The notes under the pieces: generated by a model
What the model was told of the DNA's origin: nothing
The model's input: the letters and a program-made list of their open reading frames with translations, nothing else
The model's database searches: none
Assembly: GCF_000834635.1 (NCBI RefSeq)
Contig: NZ_JXQV01000009.1
Coordinates: 186,001-250,000 of the forward strand
From: Agrobacterium tumefaciens
GTDB lineage: Bacteria > Pseudomonadota > Alphaproteobacteria > Rhizobiales > Rhizobiaceae
DNA: 64,000 nucleotides
Direction of reading: 5' to 3'
Program-made: the position numbers and the translations under genes
Shown: one piece after another, positions 45,171 to 52,361 of the stretch
How the letters are laid out: each line of letters begins with the position of its first letter
How positions within the stretch are numbered: position 1 is the first letter of the stretch

Positions 45171-46439
45171 ATGCTGGGAACGATCAAACAAGGAATGGCT
45201 GGAGCATGGATCTTTGCATTGGCGTTCCTCAGTATGGTCTTCGCGTTACAAGCATCTGAGGCCCATGCGGGCTACGCGCATTTCGTCATGGATGCCAAGA
45301 CGGGAAAAGTGCTGGCGTCGCAAAATGCCGATACGGTCAATTATCCAGCCTCCCTCACTAAGATGATGACGCTCTACATGGTTTTCGAAGCCTTGAACGA
45401 GGGACGGCTGCGCTGGGATCAGAAAATCACCATGTCCCGACACGCAGCCTCCGTGATCCCCTCGAAGCTGTGGGTCAAAGCAGGCACAACCTTCACGGTG
45501 CGAGAAGCGGTCTATGGCATGATCGTCAAGTCTGCCAATGATATGGCCGAAGGTATGGGCGATCACATCGGTGGCTCCGAAGCCAAATTCGCACAGATGA
45601 TGACGCGCAAGGCGCGCCAGCTTGGCATGACGAAAACCACCTTCCGCAACGCATCCGGCCTGCCGAACAAGTCGCAGGTCACAACGGCCCGTGACATGGC
45701 CAAGCTCGGCCTTGCGCTTCAGCGTGATTTCCCGAGAGAATACAAGCTCTTCGCCACGCAGTCTTTCAAATTTCGTGGCAAAACCATACGCGGACACAAC
45801 CGCCTGATGGCGCGCTATACCGGCGTCGATGGCATCAAGACCGGCTACACCAATGCTTCCGGTTTCAATCTGGTGAGCGCGGTCAACCACAATGGTCGCA
45901 GTGTCGTGGGCGTCGTTCTGGGCGGCAAGACCGCCCGTAGCCGCGATGCCCAAATGGCGTCTCTTCTGGATCAGGCCGTGCCGAAGGCATCCCGGTCCGG
46001 TGTCAATCAGCAGCTGGTTGCCAGCGCCAGCACAAGCCGCACCTTCGATGTCGCCTTGGCCACCGTACCATTGCCGATGTTCCGTGAGCGCCGGACAGAC
46101 CCTGTTGCCATGCAGATCGCTACAGCCAGCAATGCAATGGCCATGGTCGATACGTCATCGGCCCATCCCTTGGCAGATCCTCAGCGCAGCGACTGGGAAG
46201 TTCAGATCGCGGCAGCGGATACTCAGGCTGCGGCCATGTCGCTGCTGCGCAGTGCCCGCCCAACCATCGTCTCTGCATACACTGGGGTCGCGCCCTACAC
46301 CGAAGCGGTGCGAAGCGGCGCAACGACGCTCTATCGTGCACGGTTTACCGGCTTCGACAGCCAGGCGGCAGCACTGTCCGCCTGCAAGGATCTGAAGGCG
46401 CAGTCCTATTCCTGCGTAGTGATGGCGAATGAGGGCTAA
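45171..46439 (+). CDS. D-alanyl-D-alanine carboxypeptidase with C-terminal SPOR-like domain
   Basis: The 422-residue protein has a signal peptide (about 1-33, ending AHA), then a class A low-molecular-weight penicillin-binding domain with SLTK (active Ser, about 61-64), SAN (about 123-125) and KTG (about 223-225). After a linker, the last 80 residues (WEVQIAAADTQAAAMSLLRS and RARFTGFDSQAAALSACKDL) form an SPOR-like repeat that binds denuded glycan at the division site. It trims D-Ala from peptidoglycan pentapeptides in the periplasm. The ATG at 45171 is chosen because the longer frame would precede the signal peptide with 20 charged residues. Its stop abuts the stop of the convergent phosphoesterase gene. 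Confidence 0.92.
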   Translation: MLGTIKQGMAGAWIFALAFLSMVFALQASEAHAGYAHFVMDAKTGKVLASQNADTVNYPASLTKMMTLYMVFEALNEGRLRWDQKITMSRHAASVIPSKLWVKAGTTFTVREAVYGMIVKSANDMAEGMGDHIGGSEAKFAQMMTRKARQLGMTKTTFRNASGLPNKSQVTTARDMAKLGLALQRDFPREYKLFATQSFKFRGKTIRGHNRLMARYTGVDGIKTGYTNASGFNLVSAVNHNGRSVVGVVLGGKTARSRDAQMASLLDQAVPKASRSGVNQQLVASASTSRTFDVALATVPLPMFRERRTDPVAMQIATASNAMAMVDTSSAHPLADPQRSDWEVQIAAADTQAAAMSLLRSARPTIVSAYTGVAPYTEAVRSGATTLYRARFTGFDSQAAALSACKDLKAQSYSCVVMANEG

Positions 46440-47180
46440 TCAGCCGAGCCAGCCCGTGGCGATGGCAGCACCCAGCGCGGGCATGCCGTTGGCGCGTGCA
46501 AGCTCACCCGCTGCCGCACTGTCATAACGCACCTGCCGGAAATAGACCTGCCACCCCTGCGCCGTTTCTTCCAGCACCGCATAACTGGCAAGCGGATGGC
46601 CCGCCTCAACCTGATGGTAAAACGGTTCGGTATCCTTCCAGCCGGGGCAGCCGACACTGCCGGGATTGACGATCAGCCGACCATCCGAAAGCTGGACCGT
46701 GCGGGCAATGTGAGTGTGGCCGCACAGCATGATCGGTTGCTTGATACCATCGGCCAGAGCCTCAATCTCAGCCAGCGCGCGCTGATGGAGAAACCCTTCC
46801 GGCGCCAGTTGCTCCAGCCAATAACCCAGATCATCCACCGGTGAGCCGTGGCAGCAATAGGCCACATCCTTGAAAACGAGGTCGAAAGGCAAAGCCTTTA
46901 GCCATGCAATATGGGCTGGCGAAAGCTGCTGATATGCAGGCTTTTCCCAGTCGCCCATCTCTTCAAACGGGCGGTCAATCAAGGCGCGATCATGGTTGCC
47001 GCGCACCGTCGGCATGGCTTGCCCCACCAGAATATCAGCCGTGCGGCCAGCATCGAGCGGGCCGCTGAAGCAATCACCCAGATTGACGATATCGGTGATG
47101 CCAAGCCTCTCGATATCGCGGAGAACCGCTTCCAGAGCAGCGCAATTTCCATGGATATCAGCGATGGCGGCAAAGATCAT
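46440..47180 (-). CDS. Calcineurin-type metallophosphoesterase
   Basis: The 246-residue protein has the metallophosphoesterase ligand series: DIHGN (about 8-12), GDCFSG (about 36-41), GNHDRAL (about 80-86), a His in CCHGS, and GHTH (about 155-158). It belongs to the YfcE/MJ0936-like single-domain group that hydrolyses phosphodiesters or phosphomonoesters with Mn or Fe. It is the last gene of the minus-strand operon DUF1045-puuE-uraD-allA-uraH, only 5 bp after uraH, so a role linked to purine or nucleotide breakdown is plausible but unproven. The substrate cannot be read from the sequence. Confidence 0.85.
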   Translation of the reverse strand: MIFAAIADIHGNCAALEAVLRDIERLGITDIVNLGDCFSGPLDAGRTADILVGQAMPTVRGNHDRALIDRPFEEMGDWEKPAYQQLSPAHIAWLKALPFDLVFKDVAYCCHGSPVDDLGYWLEQLAPEGFLHQRALAEIEALADGIKQPIMLCGHTHIARTVQLSDGRLIVNPGSVGCPGWKDTEPFYHQVEAGHPLASYAVLEETAQGWQVYFRQVRYDSAAAGELARANGMPALGAAIATGWLG

Positions 47181-47185
47181 GGCGC

Positions 47186-47542
47186 TTAACTTCCCCGGTA
47201 GGTCGAGTAGCTATAGGGCGAAAGCAGCAGTGGCACGTGGTAATGCCCACTTTCATCGGCGATGCCAAAACGAATGGGAATGATGTCGAGAAAGGCTGGC
47301 TCCGGCAGAACAAGACCTTTTGTTCGCAGGTAATCACCTGCATGAAACACAAGCTCATATTGCCCGGCGCGGAATGTTTCCCCGATCAACAAAGGGCCGC
47401 CATCCACACGGCCGTCGCTGTTGGTTTCAACGGTTTTCAGCTTTTCGCGGCTTTCGCCATCCAGCCGGTAAAGGTCAATCTTCAATCCTTGCGCGGGCGT
47501 GCCGTGGGCTGCGTCAAGAACATGTGTCGTAAGGCCGGTCAT
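47186..47542 (-). CDS. uraH: 5-hydroxyisourate hydrolase
   Basis: The 118-residue transthyretin-like enzyme hydrolyses 5-hydroxyisourate to OHCU (EC 3.5.2.17). Active-site signature residues are visible: His in [17 protein letters not shown] near the N terminus, Arg in the middle (DGRVDGG), and the diagnostic C-terminal YRGS. Length is normal and there is no signal peptide. The start overlaps the allA stop as ATGA. It acts on the product of PuuD, encoded in the plus-strand half of the pathway. Confidence 0.95.
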   Translation of the reverse strand: MTGLTTHVLDAAHGTPAQGLKIDLYRLDGESREKLKTVETNSDGRVDGGPLLIGETFRAGQYELVFHAGDYLRTKGLVLPEPAFLDIIPIRFGIADESGHYHVPLLLSPYSYSTYRGS

Positions 47543-48039
47543 GGCTGAGGCTCCGTGATGAAATAGGGTCGATCGAAAAAGGATTCTTCCAGATTGTTGC
47601 CGGGCCCATCGCGGTCGACAACCAGAAAATCGCTGGTCGAACCCAGCGTCATCAATGGGTGGTGCCAGACGTTGCGGTGATAGTTCACGCCCTGACTTGC
47701 CCGCGCCAGAAACACGTGAGGTTTACCGGGTCTGCCCTCATCATCCTGCGCCACAACAACCAGAAACGGATTGCCGCTCAAGGGCGTAAAGCTCTGGCTC
47801 CCCAGCGGATGCCGCTCCATCATATCAACAGCATAGGGAAACTGCCGAGGCGTTCCGCGAAAAATGTTCAGGACGACCCGCGCGCCCTCGCCCGTCACAT
47901 CTGCTGCTGCCAGCGCATGGTGCCGTTCGGTGTTGCCACCATTGATGAGCCTGACAGTGGCGGAGTCTGTCTCGATTACATCGCCAAAGGGCACGAATGC
48001 CGCCTTGGTCAGAGGCAGGATTTCCAGAAAATCAGTCAA
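47539..48039 (-). CDS. allA: Ureidoglycolate lyase (TTG start)
   Basis: The 166-residue protein releases urea and glyoxylate from ureidoglycolate (EC 4.3.2.3). AllA landmarks are [12 protein letters not shown] (about 34-45), [20 protein letters not shown] (about 62-81) and [11 protein letters not shown] (about 121-131). No ATG or GTG fits; the frame begins with TTG at 48039, preceded by AGAGGTGA at an ideal 7-nt distance, which overlaps the uraD stop. A four-codon ATG frame (ATG TAT TTT GAC, then stop) overlaps this start in another register. The upstream frame extension to 48189 is antisense-like noise. The stop overlaps uraH. Confidence 0.88.
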   Translation of the reverse strand: MTDFLEILPLTKAAFVPFGDVIETDSATVRLINGGNTERHHALAAADVTGEGARVVLNIFRGTPRQFPYAVDMMERHPLGSQSFTPLSGNPFLVVVAQDDEGRPGKPHVFLARASQGVNYHRNVWHHPLMTLGSTSDFLVVDRDGPGNNLEESFFDRPYFITEPQP

Positions 48040-48046
48040 AATACAT

Positions 48047-48580
48047 TCACCTCTGGTCCGCACGCGCCTGATCGGAACCGTCAGCGTTATCAGGCAGCAA
48101 GACAGACAATCGCAGCAGGGCGATTTTCTCAACCTGCTCCGTCGCGGTGGCGAACTCGTCTTGCGCATTGTTATCGATGCGCGTCTCAAAAGCGCGCAGA
48201 ATGTCGTCTTTCGTCAAGCCTTTGACGGCGATGATAAACGGGAAGCCATTCTTTTCAACATAGGCTGCATTAAGCTGGGTGAAGCGTGCATGTTCATCTG
48301 GCGAAAGACGATCAAGACCTGCCCCCGCCTGCTCGTTGCGACTGTCTTCGGTCAAACCGCCCGCAATTGCCAGCTTTCCAGCAAGATCAGGGTGGGCGCG
48401 CAGCACACCGAGCCGCTCCTCGTGACTGGCCGCACGAAACCGCTTGGCAAGCGCCGTATGGACACTCCCCGCCGTCAGAGGCTCGTGGATGTCCCCGGCA
48501 TCAAAGGCCCGCTCTGCGATAAAGGGCGAATGCTCGAATACGCCGCCGAAACGGCTGATAAACTCAAGACGGTCCACCAT
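48047..48580 (-). CDS. uraD: OHCU decarboxylase
   Basis: The 177-residue protein decarboxylates 2-oxo-4-hydroxy-4-carboxy-5-ureidoimidazoline to S-allantoin (EC 4.1.1.97). The family motif RAHPDLAGK with the catalytic His (about 61-69) is followed by SRNEQAGAGLD and FIIAVKGL. The ATG shares one base with the puuE stop (TAATG), so the two are translationally coupled. It is the third step after urate and works with PuuD and UraH. Confidence 0.94.
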   Translation of the reverse strand: MVDRLEFISRFGGVFEHSPFIAERAFDAGDIHEPLTAGSVHTALAKRFRAASHEERLGVLRAHPDLAGKLAIAGGLTEDSRNEQAGAGLDRLSPDEHARFTQLNAAYVEKNGFPFIIAVKGLTKDDILRAFETRIDNNAQDEFATATEQVEKIALLRLSVLLPDNADGSDQARADQR

Positions 48581-49503
48581 TACACAGCCTCCGGTCTATG
48601 ATGCTCATGCCAGTGACGGGCGATCTCGACCCTCTGCGGTATCCAGACCTTCTCATGGCCGAGCACATATTCGATGAAGCGGCGCAGTGCAGCCGCACGA
48701 CCGGGGCGGCCAACCAGACGGCAGTGAAGACCGATGCTCATCATCTTGGCGGCACCGTCTGCGCCTTCCTGATAAAGCACGTCGAACGTGTCCTTCAGAT
48801 AGGTGAAGAACTGATCGCCGGAATTAAAGCCCTGCGGCGTTGCAAAGCGCATGTCATTGGCGTCGAGCGTGTAGGGAATGATGAGGAACGGATCGTCTTT
48901 CAGGCCCTTGACCCAAAACGGCAGATCATCCGCATAGCTATCGGACGAATAGAGGAAGCCCCCTTCTTCCATGACAAGCCGCAGCGTGTTGTCGGATGGC
49001 TTGCCTTGATACATGCCGTAGGGGCGTTCGCCCGTCAGTTCCGTGTGCAGGCGCACCGCTTCGAGAATATGCTTGCGCTCGTCTTCCTCGGAAAAGTCCT
49101 TGTATTCCAGCCAGCGATAACCGTGGCTGGCAATTTCCCATCCGGCTTCCTTCATCGCGGCGACCGCTTGCGGGTTGCGCGCCATGGCAGAGGTAACGCC
49201 ATAAACGGTTGCCGTGACACCGAGATCGGTAAACATGCGCCACAGCCGCCAGAAACCGGCGCGCGACCCATATTCATAGATCGATTCCATGTTGAGGTTG
49301 CGCTGCCCCGGCCAGGGTTGTGCACCGACAATTTCCGACAGAAGCGATTCTGAAGCCTTATCGCTATCCAGAATGCAGCTTTCGCCACCTTCTTCGTAAT
49401 TGATCACGAATTGCACCGCAATTCTTGCATCACCAGGCCATTTCGGATCAGGGGTGTGGCGGCCGTAACCAATGAGATTACGGGGATAGTCAGCGGAAAT
49501 CAT
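48580..49503 (-). CDS. puuE: Allantoinase of the polysaccharide deacetylase fold (PuuE)
   Basis: The 307-residue protein hydrolyses allantoin to allantoate (EC 3.5.2.5) and belongs to the metal-light PuuE family, not to amidohydrolase-type allantoinases. Typical segments are YPRNLIGYGRHTPDPKWPG near the N terminus, VQFVINYEEGGE (about 31-42), WEIASHGYRWLEY (about 122-134) and GLHCRLVGRPGRAAALRRF (about 265-283). The ATG at 49503 follows AAGGTG at 6 nt; a TTG six codons earlier is a poorer choice. It is followed without a gap by uraD. It is easily mistaken for a chitin deacetylase because of the fold. Confidence 0.93.
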   Translation of the reverse strand: MISADYPRNLIGYGRHTPDPKWPGDARIAVQFVINYEEGGESCILDSDKASESLLSEIVGAQPWPGQRNLNMESIYEYGSRAGFWRLWRMFTDLGVTATVYGVTSAMARNPQAVAAMKEAGWEIASHGYRWLEYKDFSEEDERKHILEAVRLHTELTGERPYGMYQGKPSDNTLRLVMEEGGFLYSSDSYADDLPFWVKGLKDDPFLIIPYTLDANDMRFATPQGFNSGDQFFTYLKDTFDVLYQEGADGAAKMMSIGLHCRLVGRPGRAAALRRFIEYVLGHEKVWIPQRVEIARHWHEHHRPEAV

Positions 49504-49578
49504 CAAATCACCTTCACGCAAATTTCGTGAACGGTAACATTGCGGGCCGGAAAGTCGAGAGCATTTTCAAAAGCGCGG

Positions 49579-50286
49579 TTATGCACTCTTGCGGGCAGAC
49601 ACACGCCCCATGGGATGCAGCGAATGAACCCTGAAGGGCGCACCCGGCTCATCCTCCACAAACAGTGCCAGATTGGAAAACTCAATCTGCCGTTCAAGCA
49701 CTGGCGCAAAGACGCTGCGCACCGCCCGCTCCACGCGCGTGCAATCTGCGGGCGCCACGCCACCGGTCAACGTCATCTGGAAGCGAAACTCATCCATGAC
49801 ATAGGGGTGGCCCCAGCGATGCAGGTTCGTGAGTTGAGTGGCCGAAAGGCGATCCGGGTCGGCACGATCAATATCAGCATCGGACAAGGGTGCGCGGTAG
49901 TGATCAAATTCCTGAACGACACTGGCGGCAAGGAAATTCAGCATCTCACATGGCCATGATGGTACCAGACCATAGACATTGCCCAGTTTCGCAATTTCCA
50001 GCGGTGGCAGTGAAAAAGGTTGATGGGTTCCGGCAAAATGCATCAGCCCGCGCAGAAGTGCGGCTTCGCTGACATCATTCAACAACCGAAACGGCGCCTT
50101 GATCGTGCCGTGGAAACCATAACGACGCGGCAGGGCCGTGTGATAGGAGATTTCCTGCATGCCAAGGCTCGAAACCGCAGGTGGCTCCACGGTCTGGCCG
50201 GAATAGACATCACGCCCCAGCCAGGCAGCTGCAACATGGGTCAGCGGGTCATTTGGGGATGGCGTAAAATGAATTGCGTATCGCAT
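49579..50286 (-). CDS. DUF1045 (2H phosphoesterase-like) protein
   Basis: The 235-residue protein is of the DUF1045 / phosphonate-operon-associated family (TIGR03223 type), related to 2H phosphodiesterases. The first catalytic motif is intact, YGFHGTIKAPF (about 56-66). At the place of the second the sequence is EFRFQMTLTG, with Gln where relatives as I recall them have His (RFHLTLTG). No phn genes are near; instead it lies 75 bp upstream of puuE and probably opens that operon. It may act on cyclic phosphodiesters or bind them without turnover. This is inference. Confidence 0.8.
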   Translation of the reverse strand: MRYAIHFTPSPNDPLTHVAAAWLGRDVYSGQTVEPPAVSSLGMQEISYHTALPRRYGFHGTIKAPFRLLNDVSEAALLRGLMHFAGTHQPFSLPPLEIAKLGNVYGLVPSWPCEMLNFLAASVVQEFDHYRAPLSDADIDRADPDRLSATQLTNLHRWGHPYVMDEFRFQMTLTGGVAPADCTRVERAVRSVFAPVLERQIEFSNLALFVEDEPGAPFRVHSLHPMGRVSARKSA

Positions 50287-50390
50287 GCGTGGTCACCTCG
50301 CCGTCCGAAACGGTTTTCATCAGCTGTTCTGCATGAACCAAGCTGTTAGGTGATTTGCGTGACAGATTGACGACGTGGACCGCCCTAAAT

Positions 50391-51584
50391 TCACATCTTT
50401 GCGTTGAAAACGCTGATATGCTCATCTAGCGTAAAACTGACCGGCACATCCAGAGGCTTTTCCATCAACGCGTTCAGCGCGGCGTCTGCCAGAAGATGCG
50501 CCAGCCCGAAACTGACCTTGAAACCGCCTGTCAGCGCGATAATTTTCGGATAAGCAGGCAGGCAACCTACCATTGGCTCCCGCCCGATAGCCTTGGGGCG
50601 CAAACCGGCCCAACGCTCGATGATTTTGGCGCCTGAAAGTTGTGGAACAATCTGCTGCGCCTGCGCAATCAAGGCATCCAGTTTTCCGTCCGTGGCACCG
50701 GCATCGTCAAACTCTTCCTCGCTGGTGCTGCCAATGGCAACGGTACCATCTTCATGCGGCACGACGTAGAGACCATTGAGAAACACCACGGGCATTGCCG
50801 GATCGACACCAACATCCAGTAAGGCCGCTTGCCCCTTGACGGGCTGACCGAGCCTTGGCGTTGCGGGCAGGCCCAGTACGTGCGTGAGCAACGGGAACGA
50901 GTGATGCCCCGCCGATACCATGGCATGACCAAAACGGATTTGATGACCGTTCGAAAGGGTCGCGGTGCCGCCGGGGTCGAGTTCTGAAACACCGCATTGC
51001 TCCACCACGCGCACATGTCTGGCCTGGCGCAGAGAATGTTCCAGCACAGCCATCAATGCTCGCGGCGAAACTTTGGCGGCGAAAGTGTCGTGAACAAATC
51101 CGGCATCACCCGCTTCGGCAGCCACCCAGCCATCGACAAGTGGCGCATCCAGACGATGCCAGTGAAACTGCCGTCCGTCCTTGTTCCAGTTGATCAGCGC
51201 ATCCTTCTGGTGTCGCTCTGCGATGTCTACCAGATGCGGCTTGGGAAGCGGAATGATGCGCCCGCACCGGCGATAACCTGCCGAAAGGCCCGTTTCGGCT
51301 TCAACCTGCGCAACCTCCGCTTCAAGGCTCAGCAAGGCATCGAACTGAAACTGCTTCTTGTCCGACCAACGGTCCGGCATATGCGGCATCAGCGCGCCCA
51401 GGAGACCACCACTTGCACCACTGCCGATCCTGTCTGCATCGACCAGCAGAGTCTCGATACCCAGCCGCTCTGCCTTGACCGCCGCCCACAGCCCCATAAT
51501 GCCACCGCCGATGATGAGCAACGGGATGCTTGAGGGCAAAGGTGATTGACCTGTTTGACCGGGAAGACTATCGGCTTGAACCAT
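50391..51584 (-). CDS. FAD-dependent oxidoreductase, probable MnmC(o)-type tRNA cmnm5U oxidase
   Basis: The 397-residue DadA/ThiO-like flavoenzyme has the dinucleotide motif IPLLIIGGGIMGLWAAVKAE (about 20-39), GSGASGGLLGALMPHM (about 55-70) and a C-terminal GGFKVSFGLAHLLAD typical of glycine oxidase-like folds. The GASG..GAL.P segment resembles the oxidase half of MnmC, which removes the carboxymethyl group from cmnm5(s2)U34 in tRNA. The divergent neighbour is the methyltransferase half MnmD, which strongly supports that role. Its ATG at 51584 shares bases with the mnmD ATG. D-amino acid or glycine oxidase remains an alternative. Confidence 0.75.
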   Translation of the reverse strand: MVQADSLPGQTGQSPLPSSIPLLIIGGGIMGLWAAVKAERLGIETLLVDADRIGSGASGGLLGALMPHMPDRWSDKKQFQFDALLSLEAEVAQVEAETGLSAGYRRCGRIIPLPKPHLVDIAERHQKDALINWNKDGRQFHWHRLDAPLVDGWVAAEAGDAGFVHDTFAAKVSPRALMAVLEHSLRQARHVRVVEQCGVSELDPGGTATLSNGHQIRFGHAMVSAGHHSFPLLTHVLGLPATPRLGQPVKGQAALLDVGVDPAMPVVFLNGLYVVPHEDGTVAIGSTSEEEFDDAGATDGKLDALIAQAQQIVPQLSGAKIIERWAGLRPKAIGREPMVGCLPAYPKIIALTGGFKVSFGLAHLLADAALNALMEKPLDVPVSFTLDEHISVFNAKM

Positions 51585-52311
51585 GACACATCCCGACGAA
51601 AACATGCCGGCACGAGCCGGCTCTAATATGCTGGATTGGCGAGAGGGCGATATGCCCTATTCGCTGGCCTTTGGCGATCATTTTTATTGCCAGACCGATG
51701 GTCGGCAGGAATGCAGCCACGTCTCGCTGGCTGGAAACGGCCTGCCAGAACGCTGGGAAACGGCGCAAGGCACATTCCGCATCGGCGAACTCGGCTTCGG
51801 CACAGCGCTTAATCTATGCGAAACGTGGCGGCAGTGGAAACTTCACCGCCCCGCCAACGCAACGCTGCATTTCGTGTCCTTCGAGCTCTACCCGATGAGC
51901 CCGAGCGAGTTGAACCGCGCCCTGTCCCACTGGCCGCAACTGGATGCCGAGCGCAAAGCCTTCGTCGCGCAGTGGCCTCAAAACCCGGAAGGGTGGATCG
52001 ATATCACGCTGGACGAGCAGACACGTCTCACCGTTTTCTGTGGAGACGCCATGCAGGGTATCATCGAAAGCACTGATATGTTCGATGCATGGTATCTCGA
52101 TGGTTTCGCGCCTTCAAAAAACCCGGACATGTGGTCGCTGGAGATCATGTCGGCGCTGTTTGCAAAGACAGCACCCGGCGGAACATTCGCCACCTTTGCC
52201 GCCGCTGGTTTCGTGCGGCGCAATCTGGGTGCAGCTGGCTTTACCGTCGAGCGTCGTCCCGGCTTTGCTGGCAAACGGGAAATGCTCTGTGGCGTAAAGC
52301 CCGCGCAATAA
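51583..52311 (+). CDS. mnmD: tRNA (mnm5s2U34) methyltransferase, MnmD
   Basis: The 242-residue protein corresponds to the N-terminal half of E. coli MnmC. It has the SAM site FRIGELGFGTALNLCETW (about 65-82) and the family motif DAWYLDGFAPSKNPDMWS (about 164-181). It methylates nm5U34 to mnm5U34 in the tRNA wobble position. Three in-frame ATGs (51583, 51604, 51628) could start it; conserved sequence begins at LDWREGDMPYS, and none has a clear ribosome site. At the longest start it is head to head with the flavoenzyme gene with no space between. A bidirectional terminator follows. Confidence 0.88.
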   Translation: MTHPDENMPARAGSNMLDWREGDMPYSLAFGDHFYCQTDGRQECSHVSLAGNGLPERWETAQGTFRIGELGFGTALNLCETWRQWKLHRPANATLHFVSFELYPMSPSELNRALSHWPQLDAERKAFVAQWPQNPEGWIDITLDEQTRLTVFCGDAMQGIIESTDMFDAWYLDGFAPSKNPDMWSLEIMSALFAKTAPGGTFATFAAAGFVRRNLGAAGFTVERRPGFAGKREMLCGVKPAQ

Positions 52312-52312
52312 A

Positions 52313-52340
52313 AAACGCCCGGACAGAGATCCGGGCGTTT
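52313..52340. terminator. Bidirectional terminator between mnmD and the helicase gene
   Basis: AAACGCCCGGA pairs perfectly with TCCGGGCGTTT around a 6-nt loop. On the minus strand a run of six T follows the stem, so it is a strong intrinsic terminator for the helicase gene and a weaker one for mnmD. Confidence 0.88.
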
Positions 52341-52361
52341 CCATATTCAGATCAGATCTGA

